In this document: piece after piece, positions 23,966 to 34,640 of the stretch | Layout: the number at the start of each line of letters is the position of its first letter | How positions within the stretch are numbered: position 1 is the stretch's first letter | NCBI RefSeq assembly: GCF_014651915.1 | Contig: NZ_BMXU01000001.1 | Coordinates: forward strand, 1,309,501 to 1,373,500 | Direction: 5' to 3' | From: Parvularcula lutaonensis | GTDB taxonomy: Bacteria > Pseudomonadota > Alphaproteobacteria > Caulobacterales > Parvularculaceae | Length of the DNA: 64,000 bases | Notes under the pieces: model-generated | What the model saw: only the letters and a program-made list of their open reading frames with translations | Told to the model about the DNA's origin: nothing | The model's database searches: none | Made by a program: the position numbers and the translations under genes

Positions 23966-25387
23966 TTACAGTGCGGACTTCGCCGCGCGCTTTCGTTCCA
24001 CGGACGAAGGCACGCCAAGGCTCTGGCGGTATTTCGCAATCGTGCGCCGCGCGATCGCGATGTCGAGATCAGCGAGCGCCGCGACAAGCTGGTCGTCGCT
24101 GAGCGGATTGAGCGGATCTTCCTTGTCGATGAGATCCTTGATGACATGGCGAACGCTCTCGGCCGAATATTCGACCTCTCCGCCCGAAGACGGGATCGCG
24201 GCCGTGAAAAAGTACTTCATCTCGAAGACCCCGCGGGGCGTGTGCATGTACTTGCCCGACGTCACCCGGCTCACCGTGCTTTCATGCATGCCGATCGCCT
24301 CGGCGACCGTCTTGAGGTTGAGCGGCCGCAAGTGGCGGATACCATAGGCGAAGAAGCCGTCCTGGTACCGCACGATTTCGCTGGAAACCTTCAGGATCGT
24401 CCGTGCACGCTGGTCAAGGGAGCGGACGAGCCAGTTGGCGTCGTTGATCTGCTCCTGCAGGAAGGTTCTCGATTCCTCTCCCTGCTTCTCCCGCGAAAGC
24501 TCGGCATAGTAAGCTTCGTTGGCAATCACCTTGGGCAGGGTGGCCGCATTGAGCTCCACCTTCCAGCCGCCGTCGGTGTTCTCGGAGACATAGACGTCCG
24601 GCACGACCACCTGCACCGGGTCGCCGCCATAGGCGAGGCCCGGCTTCGGGTTCAGCTTCCTGATGATGTCGAGGGCCGAGGCGATACCCTCCTCGTCGAG
24701 GCCGGTTTTCTTCTTCAGCTCACTGAGCTTCCGCGCACCAACGAGATCGAGATTGTCGAGAAGGGCACTGATCCCGCGCTCGAGAATTCCCTGGTCCTCA
24801 AGCTGCAACCGCAGGCATTCGCTCAGGGTCCGCGCGCCGACACCCGCTGGCTCGAACTTCTGGATGACATGGAGGAGCCTCTCCGCCTCGGAGACCGGGC
24901 AGCCGAGGCGTTCCGCCACCACGTCAAGGGGCGTGCCGAGATATCCGGAGTCCTCGATCAGGTCGATGAGGTACCGTCCGAGGGCCTGATCGACGGGATC
25001 GCGCACGGCGATCACCAATTGCTCATTGAGGACTTCCGTGAGGCTCTTCTCGACGGTCACATTGGCGGCCGCGTCATAGTCCTCATTGCCCGCACCTGAG
25101 CCGGCAGAAGAGGCGTTCTCGCGGATGCGGTCGCGCTGCACCGTGGGCGGCTCGTCGCTGCCATCGGCGGGACCGCTGTCGGCCTCGCCCTTGGTCGCGT
25201 CCGACCCTGCTGCGTCGGTGTCGGCTTGCTCATTGCGTTCGAGGAACGGGTTCTCGAGAAGGCGCTCCTCGACATATTCCTGCAGTTCGAGATTGGACAG
25301 CTGCAACAGCTTGATCGCCTGCTGAAGTTGCGGCGTCATCGTCAGCTGCTGGTTCTGCCGTGCCTCTAAGCGGCCCGTCATGCTCAT
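23966..25387 (-). CDS. rpoN: RNA polymerase sigma-54 factor
   Basis: A 473-residue sigma-54. The glutamine-rich region I (QNQQLTMTPQLQQAIKLLQLSNLEL) is followed by an acidic linker, the core-binding domain, and the C-terminal helix-turn-helix with the RpoN box near the end (AxRTIAKYR). It directs transcription from -24/-12 promoters with ATP-dependent enhancer proteins. It lies between lptB and hpf, the standard order. Its own product may act on the site upstream of ptsN. Confidence 0.95.
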   Translation of the reverse strand: MSMTGRLEARQNQQLTMTPQLQQAIKLLQLSNLELQEYVEERLLENPFLERNEQADTDAAGSDATKGEADSGPADGSDEPPTVQRDRIRENASSAGSGAGNEDYDAAANVTVEKSLTEVLNEQLVIAVRDPVDQALGRYLIDLIEDSGYLGTPLDVVAERLGCPVSEAERLLHVIQKFEPAGVGARTLSECLRLQLEDQGILERGISALLDNLDLVGARKLSELKKKTGLDEEGIASALDIIRKLNPKPGLAYGGDPVQVVVPDVYVSENTDGGWKVELNAATLPKVIANEAYYAELSREKQGEESRTFLQEQINDANWLVRSLDQRARTILKVSSEIVRYQDGFFAYGIRHLRPLNLKTVAEAIGMHESTVSRVTSGKYMHTPRGVFEMKYFFTAAIPSSGGEVEYSAESVRHVIKDLIDKEDPLNPLSDDQLVAALADLDIAIARRTIAKYRQSLGVPSSVERKRAAKSAL

Positions 25388-25444
25388 GGAGCTGTCCCCC
25401 GACCGGGCGGTGCCTCCGGCACCCCCTACCCGGACGGGATGACC

Positions 25445-26218
25445 CTAGCCGCTATACGTTTCCCCTAAGTATACTCGGCGGACATCTTCGTTCGAGATCA
25501 CCTCGTCCGGCGGGCCTTCGAACAGCACGCGGCCTTCATGAATGACGCTCGCCCGGTCGATGATGTCGAGGGTATCCCTGACATTGTGGTCCGTGATCAG
25601 GACACCGAGCCCGCGCTCTTTGAGCTGGGTAATCAGGGCCTTGATGTCGGCGATGGCCAGCGGATCGATGCCTGCGAAGGGCTCGTCCAGCAGCATGTAG
25701 TCGGGACTGGTGGCCAGGGCCCGCGCGATCTCCAGGCGCCGCCTCTCACCGCCCGAGAGCGCCGTCGCCATCGAATTCCTGACATGGGTGATGTGGAACT
25801 CTTCGAGCAATTCCTCGATCACGGCCTTGCGCTTGTCCCGGTTGGGCCAGGCAAGCTCGGCCACGGCCTCGATGTTCTGCTCCACCGTCAGGCCGCGAAA
25901 GATCGAGGCCTCCTGCGGAAGATAGCCGAGGCCCAGCCGTGCGCGCTGGTACATCGGCAGGCCCGTGACATCGTAGCCGTCGATGGTAATCGTGCCGCCA
26001 TCGGCCTTCACGAGGCCCATGACCATGTAGAAGCAGGTGGTCTTGCCCGCGCCATTGGGGCCGAGCAGACCCACGACCTCGCCGCGGCAGACCCGGAAAT
26101 TGACATGGTGGACAACCCGTCGGCGGCGATAGGACTTCTGCAGGTTCTCAGCCACGAGCCCCGTCGTGGTGTCGGGAGCGGGCGTGCCTTCGAGCTTCGA
26201 CGCGACGCTGCCTTCCAT
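25445..26218 (-). CDS. lptB: LPS export ABC transporter ATP-binding protein
   Basis: A 257-residue ATPase that powers lipopolysaccharide extraction from the inner membrane with LptF and LptG (not in this window). Walker A GPNGAGKTT, Q-loop region, signature LSGGERRRLEIARAL, Walker B MLLDEPFAGIDP and the switch histidine ITDHNVRDT are all intact. The 12 or so residues before the domain are longer than usual. Its ATG overlaps the stop of lptA (ATGA), so translation is coupled. Confidence 0.95.
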   Translation of the reverse strand: MEGSVASKLEGTPAPDTTTGLVAENLQKSYRRRRVVHHVNFRVCRGEVVGLLGPNGAGKTTCFYMVMGLVKADGGTITIDGYDVTGLPMYQRARLGLGYLPQEASIFRGLTVEQNIEAVAELAWPNRDKRKAVIEELLEEFHITHVRNSMATALSGGERRRLEIARALATSPDYMLLDEPFAGIDPLAIADIKALITQLKERGLGVLITDHNVRDTLDIIDRASVIHEGRVLFEGPPDEVISNEDVRRVYLGETYSG

Positions 26219-26691
26219 CAGCTCTCGCCCTGCTGCTGGAGGAGCCCGCGGACGCGGCGGCCATCGCCACCGGTCATCACCATGGCGCCGGTTTCAGTGT
26301 TGTAGGTCAACTCTTCGGCCGTTGCGACCTGGCCCTGCTGGAGGACCACGACATTGCCCTGGACCACCAGACGGTTCTCGGTCGCGAAGTAGATCGCGCG
26401 GTCCCCGGCAATCGCGTCACCCGTGACGGCGGCGTAGCGCACGCGCCCCGCTGCCTCGACGCGCTGCAGATCACCATCGGCGTCGCGGAAGACGTCCATG
26501 CGGTCGGCGGTCAGGATCACGCCGGGCTGGCTGATCGAGACATTGCCTTCGAGGATGACATGCTCGCCGCCTCCGAGGAGTTCGGCGCGGTCGCCATCCA
26601 CCTCGGTGGGCTTGTTCGGGTCGAAGCTGACCGTCTGGGCCTCGGCCGCCGTGAACAGGAGGCCGGCAATGATGAGAGCGCGAATGAGCAC
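26218..26691 (-). CDS. lptA: periplasmic LPS-bridge protein LptA
   Basis: A 157-residue secreted protein starting at GTG 26691, preceded by AAGGACG. A signal peptide (LIRALIIAGLLFTAAEAQT, cleavage after AEA) leads into an OstA-type beta-jellyroll with GDRAELLGGGEHVILEGNVSI and TADRMDVF repeats. LptA forms the periplasmic bridge that carries LPS to the outer membrane. The stop overlaps lptB. Confidence 0.9.
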   Translation of the reverse strand: MLIRALIIAGLLFTAAEAQTVSFDPNKPTEVDGDRAELLGGGEHVILEGNVSISQPGVILTADRMDVFRDADGDLQRVEAAGRVRYAAVTGDAIAGDRAIYFATENRLVVQGNVVVLQQGQVATAEELTYNTETGAMVMTGGDGRRVRGLLQQQGES

Positions 26692-26709
26692 GCGGGCTGT
26701 CGTCCTTCG

Positions 26710-27405
26710 TTAGCTACCGTCGGTTTCGGCGTTGGAGGCGTCCTCCTCGCCGTCATCCTCGGCTGGCTCAAGGGTAATCTTCACGCCGCCTTCGAGCACG
26801 ATGCGGTCCTCGCCCTGGTAAAGCGTGCCGCGATCAGCGCGGACTTTGCCGCCCTTGCCTTCGCCGGTCACCTCTGTTTCGGAGCTGACGACCTGGTTCT
26901 CTATATCCATGGTCGCAGCATCGGTGCGGAGGATGAAGCTGCCCGAAGCGCCCTGTTGTTCAAGCTCGACGTCATTGCTGAGGTCCACGCGCTTGGCCGT
27001 CTGGTCGTAGAGGCCGTCCCTGGCACGCACGAGGGTCGCCTGGCCATCGGGCCGGACCCGCCTGGCCTCAGGCAATTCAAGCCCCACGCGCTCGTCATTG
27101 TCGCCGGAACGGGTGGCGCTGTTCGCCGCGATCTCGAAGGGCTGCCCTTCGAGGTCTTCCCCGGCATAGCGCGGCTTGGCCAGCTTCACGCCGTCCTCGG
27201 TTTCCTCGATGGCGGCGAACTGGTCGATGAACTCGCGGTCGACCTGCGGCGGGGTCGCCGAAAGGGCGTAAGTAATGATGAGCCCGACGGCGAGAGCGGG
27301 AACGGCAAGCCTCAGATGCCGGACGACGGCGGTGTGACGGCTCACGCGGGCTGCCACGTCGCTCAGCGCAGGTTGTTGGTTTCGCTGGCTTAGTTCCTCA
27401 GCCAT
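26710..27405 (-). CDS. lptC: LPS export protein LptC
   Basis: A 231-residue protein with one N-terminal membrane anchor (about 31-50, LRLAVPALAVGLIITYAL) and a periplasmic beta-jellyroll with LVRARDGLYDQTAKRVDL and GKVRADRGTLYQ repeats, the LptC pattern. It links the inner-membrane LptBFG complex to LptA. A 30-residue acidic tail (EPAEDDGEEDASNAETDGS) is unusual. Starts 18 bases before lptA. Confidence 0.88.
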   Translation of the reverse strand: MAEELSQRNQQPALSDVAARVSRHTAVVRHLRLAVPALAVGLIITYALSATPPQVDREFIDQFAAIEETEDGVKLAKPRYAGEDLEGQPFEIAANSATRSGDNDERVGLELPEARRVRPDGQATLVRARDGLYDQTAKRVDLSNDVELEQQGASGSFILRTDAATMDIENQVVSSETEVTGEGKGGKVRADRGTLYQGEDRIVLEGGVKITLEPAEDDGEEDASNAETDGS

Positions 27406-27507
27406 GCCGCCTGCGCCGCTCCTCTCGTGTCACACTGTACCGCCTTAGATGGCACGTGAAACTTAAGGATAAAAGACGTGATCGCTGGGCAGGCCGTGAA
27501 AACCTGC

Positions 27508-28134
27508 TTAGCTGTGGGAGAAAATATCGGTCTCGGACCAGCCCAGGAGGTCGAGATCGGCGCGCGTCGGCAGGAAACGGAAGCAGGCTTCCGCGATCTC
27601 TTCCCGCCCCTCGCGCCGCAGGCGCTCGTCGAGCCAGTCCTTGGCATCGTGGAGATAGAGGACATCCGACGCAGCATAGGCCTTTTGCGCGTCAGTGAGG
27701 TCATCGGCGCCCCAGTCGGAGGACTGCTGCTGCTTCGAGAGGTCGACGCCGACCGACTCCCGCACGAGATCCTTGAGGCCATGCCGATCGGTATAGGTGC
27801 GCACGAGCTTCGAGACGATCTTGGTGCAATAGACCGGCGCGGTATCGACGCCGAGATAGGCCTTCATCACCGCTACGTCGAAACGGGCGAAGTGGAACAG
27901 CTTCGTCACATTCTCATCGGCGAGAAGCGCCTTTAGCCGCGGCGCTTCGTACTGGCCCGGCGCAAACTGGACGAGATGGGCCGTGCCATCGCCGAGGCTG
28001 AGCTGCACGACGCAAAGCCTGTCGCGGTGCGGGTTGAGGCCGAGGGTCTCCGAGTCCACCGCCACGGAAGCATCGCGCGCACCTGACCAGTCGAAATCCT
28101 CGGGCAGGTCGCCGCGGTAGTGCTTGATGGCCAT
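27508..28134 (-). CDS. rnd: ribonuclease D-type 3'-5' exonuclease
   Basis: A 208-residue DEDD exonuclease from ATG 28134 with GGAGATTT upstream. The three exonuclease blocks are AVDSETLGLNPHRD (ExoI), FHFARFDVAVMKAYL (ExoII) and YAASDVLYLHDAKDWL (ExoIII, DEDDy type). There is no C-terminal HRDC domain, so it is the short alphaproteobacterial form of RNase D, which trims tRNA and small RNA ends. It precedes lptC by about 100 bases and may be co-transcribed. Confidence 0.9.
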   Translation of the reverse strand: MAIKHYRGDLPEDFDWSGARDASVAVDSETLGLNPHRDRLCVVQLSLGDGTAHLVQFAPGQYEAPRLKALLADENVTKLFHFARFDVAVMKAYLGVDTAPVYCTKIVSKLVRTYTDRHGLKDLVRESVGVDLSKQQQSSDWGADDLTDAQKAYAASDVLYLHDAKDWLDERLRREGREEIAEACFRFLPTRADLDLLGWSETDIFSHS

Positions 28135-28199
28135 CGAAATCTCCGTTCCTGATCGGCGGGGTGTCGGGCTCAACGTCCTATTCGTCAAGCGTTCGCAGG

Positions 28200-28445
28200 T
28201 CAGGCGCTGCGGCGGGAGCGCAGGATCTTGGCGATGCCGTAGAGGCTAATCGCGATCCAGCAGATCTCGATCACGAAGCTTGCGAGATTGAACGTGTGGA
28301 TGAGCGAGATCAGGATCAGCACCGCGCCGACGAGGTTGAGCACAGGATAGCGCAGCTCGTCCGAGCGGATCTTCTCCGTCTGGAGGAGGAAATACGCCGC
28401 GAGGATGCAGAGCACCCCGATGATGCCGATCGTGTCGAAGATCAA
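28200..28445 (-). CDS. CBU_0592-like small membrane protein
   Basis: An 81-residue protein with three membrane segments (about 5-20, 32-50 and 53-72). The pattern GIIGVLCILAAYFLLQTEKI, then RYPVLNLVGAVLILISL and NLASFVIEICWIAISLYGI, matches the CBU_0592 family of small membrane proteins of unknown function. The start is TTG 28445 with AAAGGA 7 bases upstream. The longer frame upstream has no membrane character and is a shadow. It is 65 bases before rnd. Confidence 0.8.
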   Translation of the reverse strand: MIFDTIGIIGVLCILAAYFLLQTEKIRSDELRYPVLNLVGAVLILISLIHTFNLASFVIEICWIAISLYGIAKILRSRRSA

Positions 28446-28515
28446 GGGAATGTCCTTTCTGGCTGGGACGCGGGCACCTATGGGTGATTGCGCGGAGGAG
28501 CAAGAGGAGGCGAAC

Positions 28516-29430
28516 GTGACCGCGACGATTACCGTCAGGGTGCATGAGGCGCAGGAGGAGAACCTCGTTCGATCCCTCGAAGCGCTGGACGCGCCGCTCA
28601 AGGTTGTCCGAGGGCCGACGGAAGGGGCGGAGGGGCCCCGCGTCCTGATTGCCTTCCGTCCGCCGGGGGACGAGGATGTCACGGGTTATGACTGGATCCA
28701 TCTCGCTGGTGCGGGGGCCGATCACATGGCGCCAGCGCTCAAGGGGGCGCGGCGCCTTCCGATCGTCACCAAGACCGTCGGAGCCATGGGCCGTCAGATG
28801 GCCGAGTATTGTCTCTCCTATGTCCTCGCCGATCTCCAGCTTCACGCAAAGCGCGCCACGATGCAGCGCGACCACCGCTGGTCGCAATCCGAGGGCGAGC
28901 CGCATTTCCTCTTCGATCGGAGCGTCGCGATCATCGGCACCGGCGCGATCGGTAGCGCCATGGCCACGGCGATCGCGCCGCTGGCGAAGGAAGTGATCGG
29001 CTACTCCCGCAGCGGCAAACCGGCGGGAGGCTTCACAAGGACTTCACCGCTCGAAGCCTTCGAGGCCGCGGACATCGCCATCGCCGCCCTGCCCTTAGCC
29101 CCCGGCACGAAAGGGGTGATCGGCGAGAACGTCCTTGGGCGGATGCAATCAGGCCTCTTCATCAATGTCGGCCGCGGCGCCACCGTCGATGAAATCGCAC
29201 TCCGCTCGGCGCTTGCCAGGGGCGCGGTGCGCAAGGCGGTGCTCGATGTCTTTGCTGAGGAACCCCTGCCGGAGGATCACTGGGCCTGGGAGCATCCGGA
29301 CGTGGTGGTCACATCCCACGTCTCAGGCGTCACGCGGGAAGAGGACACCCTCGCGGCCTTCAGGGACAAACTGCCTGGGTTCCTCGACGGGACCCTGAGG
29401 AGCGACATCGACATCGAGCGGGGCTACTAG
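28516..29430 (+). CDS. D-isomer-specific 2-hydroxyacid dehydrogenase
   Basis: A 304-residue NAD(P)-dependent dehydrogenase from GTG 28516 with GAGGAGG upstream. The nucleotide fold has IIGTGAIGSAMA; NVGRGATVDE and the catalytic His in DHWAWEHPDVVVTSHVSG (with Arg in NVGRG) are in the expected order. The short N-terminal substrate domain and the DLQLHAK segment resemble glyoxylate/hydroxypyruvate reductase A-type enzymes. Substrate is not known. The stop shares CTAG with the next gene. Confidence 0.87.
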   Translation: MTATITVRVHEAQEENLVRSLEALDAPLKVVRGPTEGAEGPRVLIAFRPPGDEDVTGYDWIHLAGAGADHMAPALKGARRLPIVTKTVGAMGRQMAEYCLSYVLADLQLHAKRATMQRDHRWSQSEGEPHFLFDRSVAIIGTGAIGSAMATAIAPLAKEVIGYSRSGKPAGGFTRTSPLEAFEAADIAIAALPLAPGTKGVIGENVLGRMQSGLFINVGRGATVDEIALRSALARGAVRKAVLDVFAEEPLPEDHWAWEHPDVVVTSHVSGVTREEDTLAAFRDKLPGFLDGTLRSDIDIERGY

Positions 29431-30983
29431 GCAGCCAGGCACCCTGCCGGAAGCTGCTCACGCACCTTGTCCAGCCGGGCCTCGAACTTTTCCCAGGCTT
29501 CCTTCACCGGGTCCGGATCGGTGTCCCGGGGCGGCACCAGCCACGGCTCGATCAGCCGGACCCGCTCGCAGGCTGCTTCGGCGAAGCCGCCGAGCAGGTA
29601 GAGCTCCGCAGCAGTCAGGTGCGTGTCCGTGAACGAAGCATTGCGCCGCAGCGAGATGTTGAACGCGGCCGCATCCATCGCGAGCTGGTCGGGCCGGTGA
29701 CCGAGCAGTGTGAAGGTTTCGACGTAATGCGCATTGGCGGTCGGGTTCTTCGGGTCGACCGCGAGTTGCTCCGCAAACAGACGGCGCGCCTTGATGAGGT
29801 CCTGCCTGTCGGCTTCTTTCTCATCATCCGCCGCGGCGGCCTGGTAGCGGTGGAAATGGGCATCGCCGGCAATCCGCAGCGCCCTTGGCTCGCCGGGATA
29901 GAGCGCCAGGGCTTCCTCGCCCCAGGCCACGGCAGCGTCATGGTCGTCGCGCGCCATGCTGAGGGCGAGGTAGCCGTCGAGGACCTCCATCGTTTTCCCG
30001 TCCTGCGCCAACGACTTTTCCAGCTGGCGCTCCATCCACCGCTGGTGCCGCTCATCGGCACCGCTCACGAAAGCCGACATCGCCCGGAGCTGGGCCCGCA
30101 GCGTTTCGCCGGGTGTCAGTGTGCGGACCGCAATGTCCGGCTCCGGGAAGCTGTCGGCGAAGCGTAGCTGCGTGATCGGGTAGTTGTCGCGGTTGAAGTA
30201 GCGCCGGATGTCCTTCTCGAACGCGTCGAGCGTGATTTCGAAGCCTTTTTCGAAAGCCTCGACACCATCGACCCGGTTGTTGATGAGCGCGAGGTAGTTG
30301 CCGAACTTGCCGCTCATCTCCGGGGTGAACTGAATATAGTGCACGGCCAGCCAACTCTGCCCGTAGAAATATCCCGGCCAGTATATCCGGCTCGAACTCG
30401 ACCAGTCCGGATACCGCACCACTGCGCCGAAGACCTCCTCCCAGGGCATCCAGTCGCCATAGCGCAGGCTGTTCGCGAAACTGATCCGCGGTGTACCGAG
30501 CGTCACCACATCGCCGTCCGCGCGAAAACTCGACAGGAATTCAGCGAAACCCTCATTGTACCAGCGGGGAATGAACTGGGCTGACTTCGAGTTGATGATG
30601 TGGTGGGCGAATTCGTGAAGCGCCGTGCTTCGGGAATCTTCACCGGGATCGAGGCCATCGCGGGTATCGAGAAGGAAGACCGGGCCATCCGTGGCCTGAC
30701 GATAGACGCCTGCGATGCCGCGCGAGCCAGAGAGCTTCTCCATCCCGCGCTGCCCCCGGATTCCGAAGACCTCGACCGGATGGACCTCGGGGCCGGTGTC
30801 ATACCGCAGAAGGCTCAGCACCGCGAAGCGGTAGAGCTCGAGCTCACGGACCAGCTGGACCGCCTGCTCCTCTGAAACCTGTCCCGCGAAGACGAAATTC
30901 TCCGACCGCGCCTCGGCCCATTTGGCAGCCAGCGGCGTCCACGGCGCAAGGACGAGAAAGAGCGCCGCCGGACGCATGTTCAT
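29427..30983 (-). CDS. DUF1570-like secreted zinc peptidase with C-terminal helical repeats
   Basis: A 518-residue protein with a short signal peptide (residues 1-20). A gluzincin active site is seen as H123-EFAH (HEFAHH) with a third ligand E144 in WYNEGFAEFLSS, the DUF1570 arrangement. After about residue 280 the protein is helical with TPR-like units, including DGYLALSMARDDHDAAVAWGEEAL and a later block on GEPRALRIAGDAHFH. Likely periplasmic or outer-membrane-facing protease; no substrate is known. It ends in PAGCLAA. Confidence 0.8.
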   Translation of the reverse strand: MNMRPAALFLVLAPWTPLAAKWAEARSENFVFAGQVSEEQAVQLVRELELYRFAVLSLLRYDTGPEVHPVEVFGIRGQRGMEKLSGSRGIAGVYRQATDGPVFLLDTRDGLDPGEDSRSTALHEFAHHIINSKSAQFIPRWYNEGFAEFLSSFRADGDVVTLGTPRISFANSLRYGDWMPWEEVFGAVVRYPDWSSSSRIYWPGYFYGQSWLAVHYIQFTPEMSGKFGNYLALINNRVDGVEAFEKGFEITLDAFEKDIRRYFNRDNYPITQLRFADSFPEPDIAVRTLTPGETLRAQLRAMSAFVSGADERHQRWMERQLEKSLAQDGKTMEVLDGYLALSMARDDHDAAVAWGEEALALYPGEPRALRIAGDAHFHRYQAAAADDEKEADRQDLIKARRLFAEQLAVDPKNPTANAHYVETFTLLGHRPDQLAMDAAAFNISLRRNASFTDTHLTAAELYLLGGFAEAACERVRLIEPWLVPPRDTDPDPVKEAWEKFEARLDKVREQLPAGCLAA

Positions 30984-31088
30984 GAGAATGCCCCAAAATG
31001 CCCGTTCGCACGGTACATCCCCGGGAGCGAGAAGTGAAGGTATTCCTTCAACGCACTGTTCTAGTGAGAGGGAACCTCAGAGCTGGCC

Positions 31089-31112
31089 AAAAAAAGCCCG
31101 CCAGAAGCGGGC
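31089..31112 (-). terminator. rho-independent terminator after tRNA-Leu
   Basis: On the minus strand GCCCGC-TTCTG-GCGGGC is followed by a run of T residues. It lies 78 bases downstream of the tRNA gene and probably ends its transcript. Confidence 0.85.
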
Positions 31113-31189
31113 CATTTGCTTGGTTCGGATGAAAGGTCTGACCTCGAGCCGCACGGCCACAAATCGCGAAGCGGCAGGCCAGAGGAAAA

Positions 31190-31276
31190 TGGTGCCCAGG
31201 AGAGGACTCGAACCTCCACGTCCATACGGACACCAGCACCTGAAGCTGGCGCGTCTACCAATTCCGCCACCTGGGC
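31190..31276 (-). tRNA. tRNA-Leu (CAG anticodon)
   Basis: An 87-base gene with encoded CCA. Acceptor arms GCCCAGG and CCTGGGC pair perfectly with discriminator A before CCA. The anticodon loop is CTTCAGG with CAG, the T-arm reads GGTTCGAGTCC and the long variable arm is typical of a class II leucine tRNA. Confidence 0.95.
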
Positions 31277-31401
31277 TGGTGAGGAAGGCGCGCCATAACT
31301 TCTCACCCGATAGGCCGTCAAGAAAGATGTGAGCGGTCTGGGCAAAAGGCTTCCCATGCCCTATCGGGCGAGCCGAGAAGACCCTTCGAGGAGAAGACCA
31401 A

Positions 31402-32364
31402 ATGGCGAAACTGGTGACGGTGTTCGGAGCATCGGGCTTCCTGGGCCGGCATGTGGTGCGGGAGCTGGCAAAACGCGGGCACCGCGTGCGTGCCGCCGTG
31501 CGCCATCCGCACCAGGCGGTGTTCCTGCAGCCGATGGGTGTCGTCGGGCAGATCCACCTGTTCCAGTCGAACATCCGTTACCGCCACTCCGTCGCCGATG
31601 CGCTGGCGGGCGCGGACGCCTGCGTGAACCTGGTCGGCATCCTCGCCCCGAAAGGGAAGCAGAAATTCGACACGGTGCAGGCGAAGGGCGCGGAATTCGT
31701 CGCCGAAGAATGCGCGCGAGAAGGCATCACGAACCTCGTGCATGTCTCGGCGATCGGCGCCGACAAGGACTCCGACAGTGACTACGCCCGGACCAAGGGC
31801 GAGGGCGAGGAAGCTGTGCGTAGGAACGTGCCGGCCGCTTCGATCGTCCGCCCGTCAATCGTGTTCGGGCCGCAGGACGAGTTCTTCAACAAGTTCGCCG
31901 CCATGGCGCGAATCTCGCCTGTCCTGCCCCTGATCGGGGGCGGCAAGACAAGGTTCCAGCCGGTCTATGTGGACGACGTCGCCGATGCGATCGTGAAACT
32001 GATCGACGGCGAAGCACCCGCTGGCGAGATCTACGAGCTTGGCGGGCCGGAAATCCTGACCTTCAAGGAATGCCTCGAGCTGATGCTGAAGATCATCGAC
32101 CGCCGACGCCTTCTGGTGCCCGTGCCTTGGCCGGTGGCAGAAGCGATGGGCGCGGCGGGAAGCCTTGCAAGCAGGCTCCCCTTCGTGGAAGCTCCGATCA
32201 CGGCCGATCAGGTGAAGCTTCTCAGGAAGGACAACGTCGTGGGTGAGGGCGTAAAGACCTTCGCCGATCTCGGGATCGAGCCGGAGACACTGGACGCGAT
32301 CCTGCCGACCTACCTGTTCCGCTACCGGAAACACGGGCAGTTCTCGCCGGAAGTGCCCGTCTGA
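31402..32364 (+). CDS. complex I NDUFA9-like NAD(P)-binding protein
   Basis: A 320-residue short-chain dehydrogenase/atypical epimerase. The Rossmann motif is VFGASGFLGRHV, with NLVGIL, SAIGAD and the SDYARTKGEGE region in place of the YxxxK active site. This is the NDUFA9 subfamily, whose mitochondrial homologue is an accessory subunit of NADH dehydrogenase; the bacterial role is uncertain. It stands alone between a tRNA and obgE. Confidence 0.8.
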   Translation: MAKLVTVFGASGFLGRHVVRELAKRGHRVRAAVRHPHQAVFLQPMGVVGQIHLFQSNIRYRHSVADALAGADACVNLVGILAPKGKQKFDTVQAKGAEFVAEECAREGITNLVHVSAIGADKDSDSDYARTKGEGEEAVRRNVPAASIVRPSIVFGPQDEFFNKFAAMARISPVLPLIGGGKTRFQPVYVDDVADAIVKLIDGEAPAGEIYELGGPEILTFKECLELMLKIIDRRRLLVPVPWPVAEAMGAAGSLASRLPFVEAPITADQVKLLRKDNVVGEGVKTFADLGIEPETLDAILPTYLFRYRKHGQFSPEVPV

Positions 32365-32518
32365 GGCGGGCCTCTGCACACTGACTTTCAGACGTAGGCG
32401 TCTCGATCGGAGAACCGGGACGCACTCTCCGGCCGTCGGCCACGCCAAGGCGCTTTCCACGGCCCCGCCGCGGCACCCGGCTCCTGAATGCGACGGCCCT
32501 GCCGCCCGCGCCGAGTCC

Positions 32519-32608
32519 TGTCATGCCGGGGCAGGCGACGCCTGAGCCCGGAACCCAACAGTGCTCCCCATGGCTTTGGAAGGCGAGCCCCGGCCAAACC
32601 GGGACGAT
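32519..32608. repeat. candidate dispersed palindromic repeat, copy 1
   Basis: The end of the 250-base gap between the NDUFA9-like gene and obgE has GTCATGCCGG near its left end, GAGCCCGGAACCCA in the middle and CCCCGGCC...CCGGGACGATGG near its right end, a mosaic similar to the copy at 34209-34343. The remainder of the gap is GC-rich and shows nothing else I can name. Confidence 0.35.
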
Positions 32609-32614
32609 GGCGGA

Positions 32615-34197
<1,583 letters not shown>

Positions 34198-34208
34198 GGT
34201 CCTTTCCT

Positions 34209-34343
34209 CGTCATCCCGGAAGGCCAAAGGCTCATCCGTGACCCAGGGACCAGCGGCTCCGATGCAAGCGCGGCGCCTGCCGCCCGGCTTCCGGTCCACG
34301 GGTCCCGGCTCTTTGCGCGGTTGCGCTCCGGCCGAGATGACGG
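34209..34343. repeat. candidate dispersed palindromic repeat, copy 2
   Basis: The left end is CGTCATCCCGG (34209-34219) and the right end CCGAGATGACGG, giving inverted termini, with GGGTCCCGG inside. This form is common in intergenic repeats of alphaproteobacteria. It fills the gap between rpmA and the GNAT gene. Confidence 0.45.
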
Positions 34344-34354
34344 ACCGGAGAGCG

Positions 34355-34621
34355 TTACTCGGCGGCTTGCGCCGGCTCGACGGAGACGACCTTGCGGTCG
34401 TCCTTGATCGTGCGGAACTTCACGCGGCCTGCGATCTTGGCAAAGATCGTGTGGTCCTTGCCAAGGCCAACATTGTCGCCCGGAAAGATTTTCGTGCCAC
34501 GCTGGCGGACGATGATGTTGCCGGGGACGACGGCTTCACCACCATATTTCTTGACGCCGAGGCGGCGGCCTGCGGAGTCGCGACCGTTCCGTGACGAGCC
34601 GCCTGCTTTCTTGTGTGCCAT
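34355..34621 (-). CDS. rpmA: 50S ribosomal protein L27
   Basis: An 88-residue ribosomal protein. [24 protein letters not shown] and [14 protein letters not shown] are the conserved L27 blocks, and the N-terminus reaches the peptidyl-transferase centre. The C-terminal tail VEPAQAAE is short. It follows rplU by 19 bases. Confidence 0.97.
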   Translation of the reverse strand: MAHKKAGGSSRNGRDSAGRRLGVKKYGGEAVVPGNIIVRQRGTKIFPGDNVGLGKDHTIFAKIAGRVKFRTIKDDRKVVSVEPAQAAE

Positions 34622-34640
34622 CTCTCAATACCCTCGCGTC

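Noticed and set aside
28480-28515. Alternative earlier ATG for the 2-hydroxyacid dehydrogenase
   Set aside because: GTG 28516 has GAGGAGG at ideal spacing and the upstream residues lack homology.
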